DNA from: Trueperaceae bacterium
GTDB lineage: Bacteria > Deinococcota > Deinococci > Deinococcales > Trueperaceae
Assembly: GCA_024636105.1 (NCBI GenBank)
Contig: JAGXHO010000282.1
Coordinates: 1 to 22,366, forward strand
DNA: 22,366 bases
Reading direction: 5' to 3'
In this document: in pieces, positions 21,656 to 22,366 of the stretch
Numbering within the stretch: position 1 is the stretch's first letter
Layout of the letters: each line of letters opens with the position of its first letter
Position numbers and translations under genes: made by a program
The notes under the pieces: model-generated
Told to the model about the DNA's origin: nothing
The model's input: only the letters and a program-made list of their open reading frames with translations
The model's database searches: none

Positions 21656-22366
21656 ATGCGCACCCTCCGCTCCACCTGCCGCACGGTCGTCGCCGTGGGC
21701 GAGGGGCTGCTGCGCCTCACGCCCCCCGACGCCGCCCCGCTCTCGGGCGCGCGCACGCTCGAGATGCACGTGGGCGGCGCCGAGGCGAACGTCGCCGCGG
21801 GCGTGGCGAGCCTAGGCGTCCCGGCGCGCTGGTGGTCGCGGGTCGCCGCGGGCCCGATCGGCGACGCGGTGCTGCACGAGGTGAAGGCGGCGGGCGTCGA
21901 CGTCGACGGGGTGCTGCGCGCCGACGGTCGGATGGGGCTCTACGTGGCCGAGACCGGTCGCGGCGACCGGCCGACGCGCGTCACGTACGACCGCGGCGGC
22001 ACCACCTTCGCCGGGCTGCGCCCGGAGCACCTGCCCGACGACCTCCTCGCAGCGCTCTTCGCCGACGCCGCCTGGCTCCACCTGAGCGGCATCGACCTGG
22101 CGATCGACGGCGCGCCGCTCGCCGCGCTCACGCGCCTGTGGCGCCACGCCGGCGCCGCGGGGGTGCGCCGCAGCTTCGACGTCAACCGCCGCGCGACGCT
22201 GCCGGGCGCCCCGGCCCTCGCGGAGCGCGCCGCGCCCTACCTGGAGAGCGCCGACCTGGTGTTCGTCGCCGAGCGCGATGCGCGGGTGCTGTGGCCCGCG
22301 GCGGCGGCCGCGAACGACCCGTCCGCGCTGCTCGCCGCGCTCGCGGCGCTCGCCCCCCACGCGACC
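21656..22366 (+). CDS. kdgK: PfkB-family sugar kinase, likely 2-keto-3-deoxygluconate kinase (3' end cut off)
   Basis: Cytosolic carbohydrate kinase, 237 residues visible of an expected 310-340; the frame is open to the window edge. The N-terminal PfkB motif GGAEANVAAGVASLGVPARW (40-59) and the lid/substrate region are present. VTYDRGGTTFAGL (109-121) and SFDVNRRATLPG (173-184) resemble the sugar-acid-binding YxR and FDxNxR segments of KDG kinases rather than those of ribokinase or fructokinase. The C-terminal GAGD catalytic motif should lie beyond the edge. The ATG at 21656 has AAGGAG 6 nt upstream. It is divergent from the tct operon. A KDG kinase here fits catabolism of a sugar acid imported by TctABC, although other PfkB kinases cannot be excluded. 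Confidence 0.87.
   Translation, partial: MRTLRSTCRTVVAVGEGLLRLTPPDAAPLSGARTLEMHVGGAEANVAAGVASLGVPARWWSRVAAGPIGDAVLHEVKAAGVDVDGVLRADGRMGLYVAETGRGDRPTRVTYDRGGTTFAGLRPEHLPDDLLAALFADAAWLHLSGIDLAIDGAPLAALTRLWRHAGAAGVRRSFDVNRRATLPGAPALAERAAPYLESADLVFVAERDARVLWPAAAAANDPSALLAALAALAPHAT

Overview
The window is about 70% GC, gene-dense and entirely chromosomal in character. I see no rRNA, tRNA, CRISPR array or mobile element. Both complete secreted solute-binding proteins have signal peptides ending in a Phe/Leu-Ala|Gln junction (GFA|Q and GLA|Q). That style is common in Deinococcota, and together with the very high GC it suggests a Deinococcus-Thermus-type heterotroph, perhaps Trueperaceae. This placement is inference. 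The genes themselves (DUF993 protein, AroM, TctABC) are shared widely across soil and marine bacteria.

Region 1 (1-5994, minus strand) reads aroM-family gene, RpiR-type regulator, M28-family zinc peptidase homologue, family-5 peptide-binding protein, DppB-type permease (cut by the window edge). It looks like a regulated locus for taking up and breaking down peptides or modified amino acids. Two matching TGAA-N8-TTCA palindromes, one before aroM and one before the peptidase, each abut a plausible promoter and are good candidate operators for the RpiR protein. Region 2 (6168-9930) holds a P2-type cation ATPase on the minus strand and a divergent nitroreductase on the plus strand; these look like independent housekeeping or accessory genes.

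Region 3 (9944-17315) is a divergent pair of carbohydrate-catabolic operons. The minus-strand operon is SDR epimerase/dehydratase-like, DapA-superfamily aldolase, TIM-barrel isomerase and Gfo/Idh/MocA dehydrogenase. The plus-strand operon is Gfo/Idh/MocA dehydrogenase, DUF993 (DapA-like) and TIM-barrel isomerase. Each side carries the same three enzyme types, with start-stop overlaps or very short gaps throughout, so the region looks like two parallel or sequential oxidise-isomerise-cleave modules for an unidentified sugar, polyol or sugar acid.

Region 4 (17322-22366) has a tripartite TctCBA carboxylate transporter operon ending in a third TIM-barrel isomerase (minus strand) and, divergent from it, a PfkB-family kinase resembling 2-keto-3-deoxygluconate kinase (plus strand, cut by the window edge). 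The likely joint role of regions 3 and 4 is import of a carboxylated sugar or related acid by TctABC, redox and isomerisation by the Gfo/Idh and isomerase enzymes, phosphorylation by the KdgK-like kinase, and cleavage by DapA-type aldolases. The substrate cannot be read from sequence alone.

Recurring structural features are strong GC hairpins without U-tracts at both binding-protein/permease junctions, a nine-codon mini-ORF with an ideal ribosome binding site overlapping the tctB start, and convergent gene ends only 6 and 13 bp apart.
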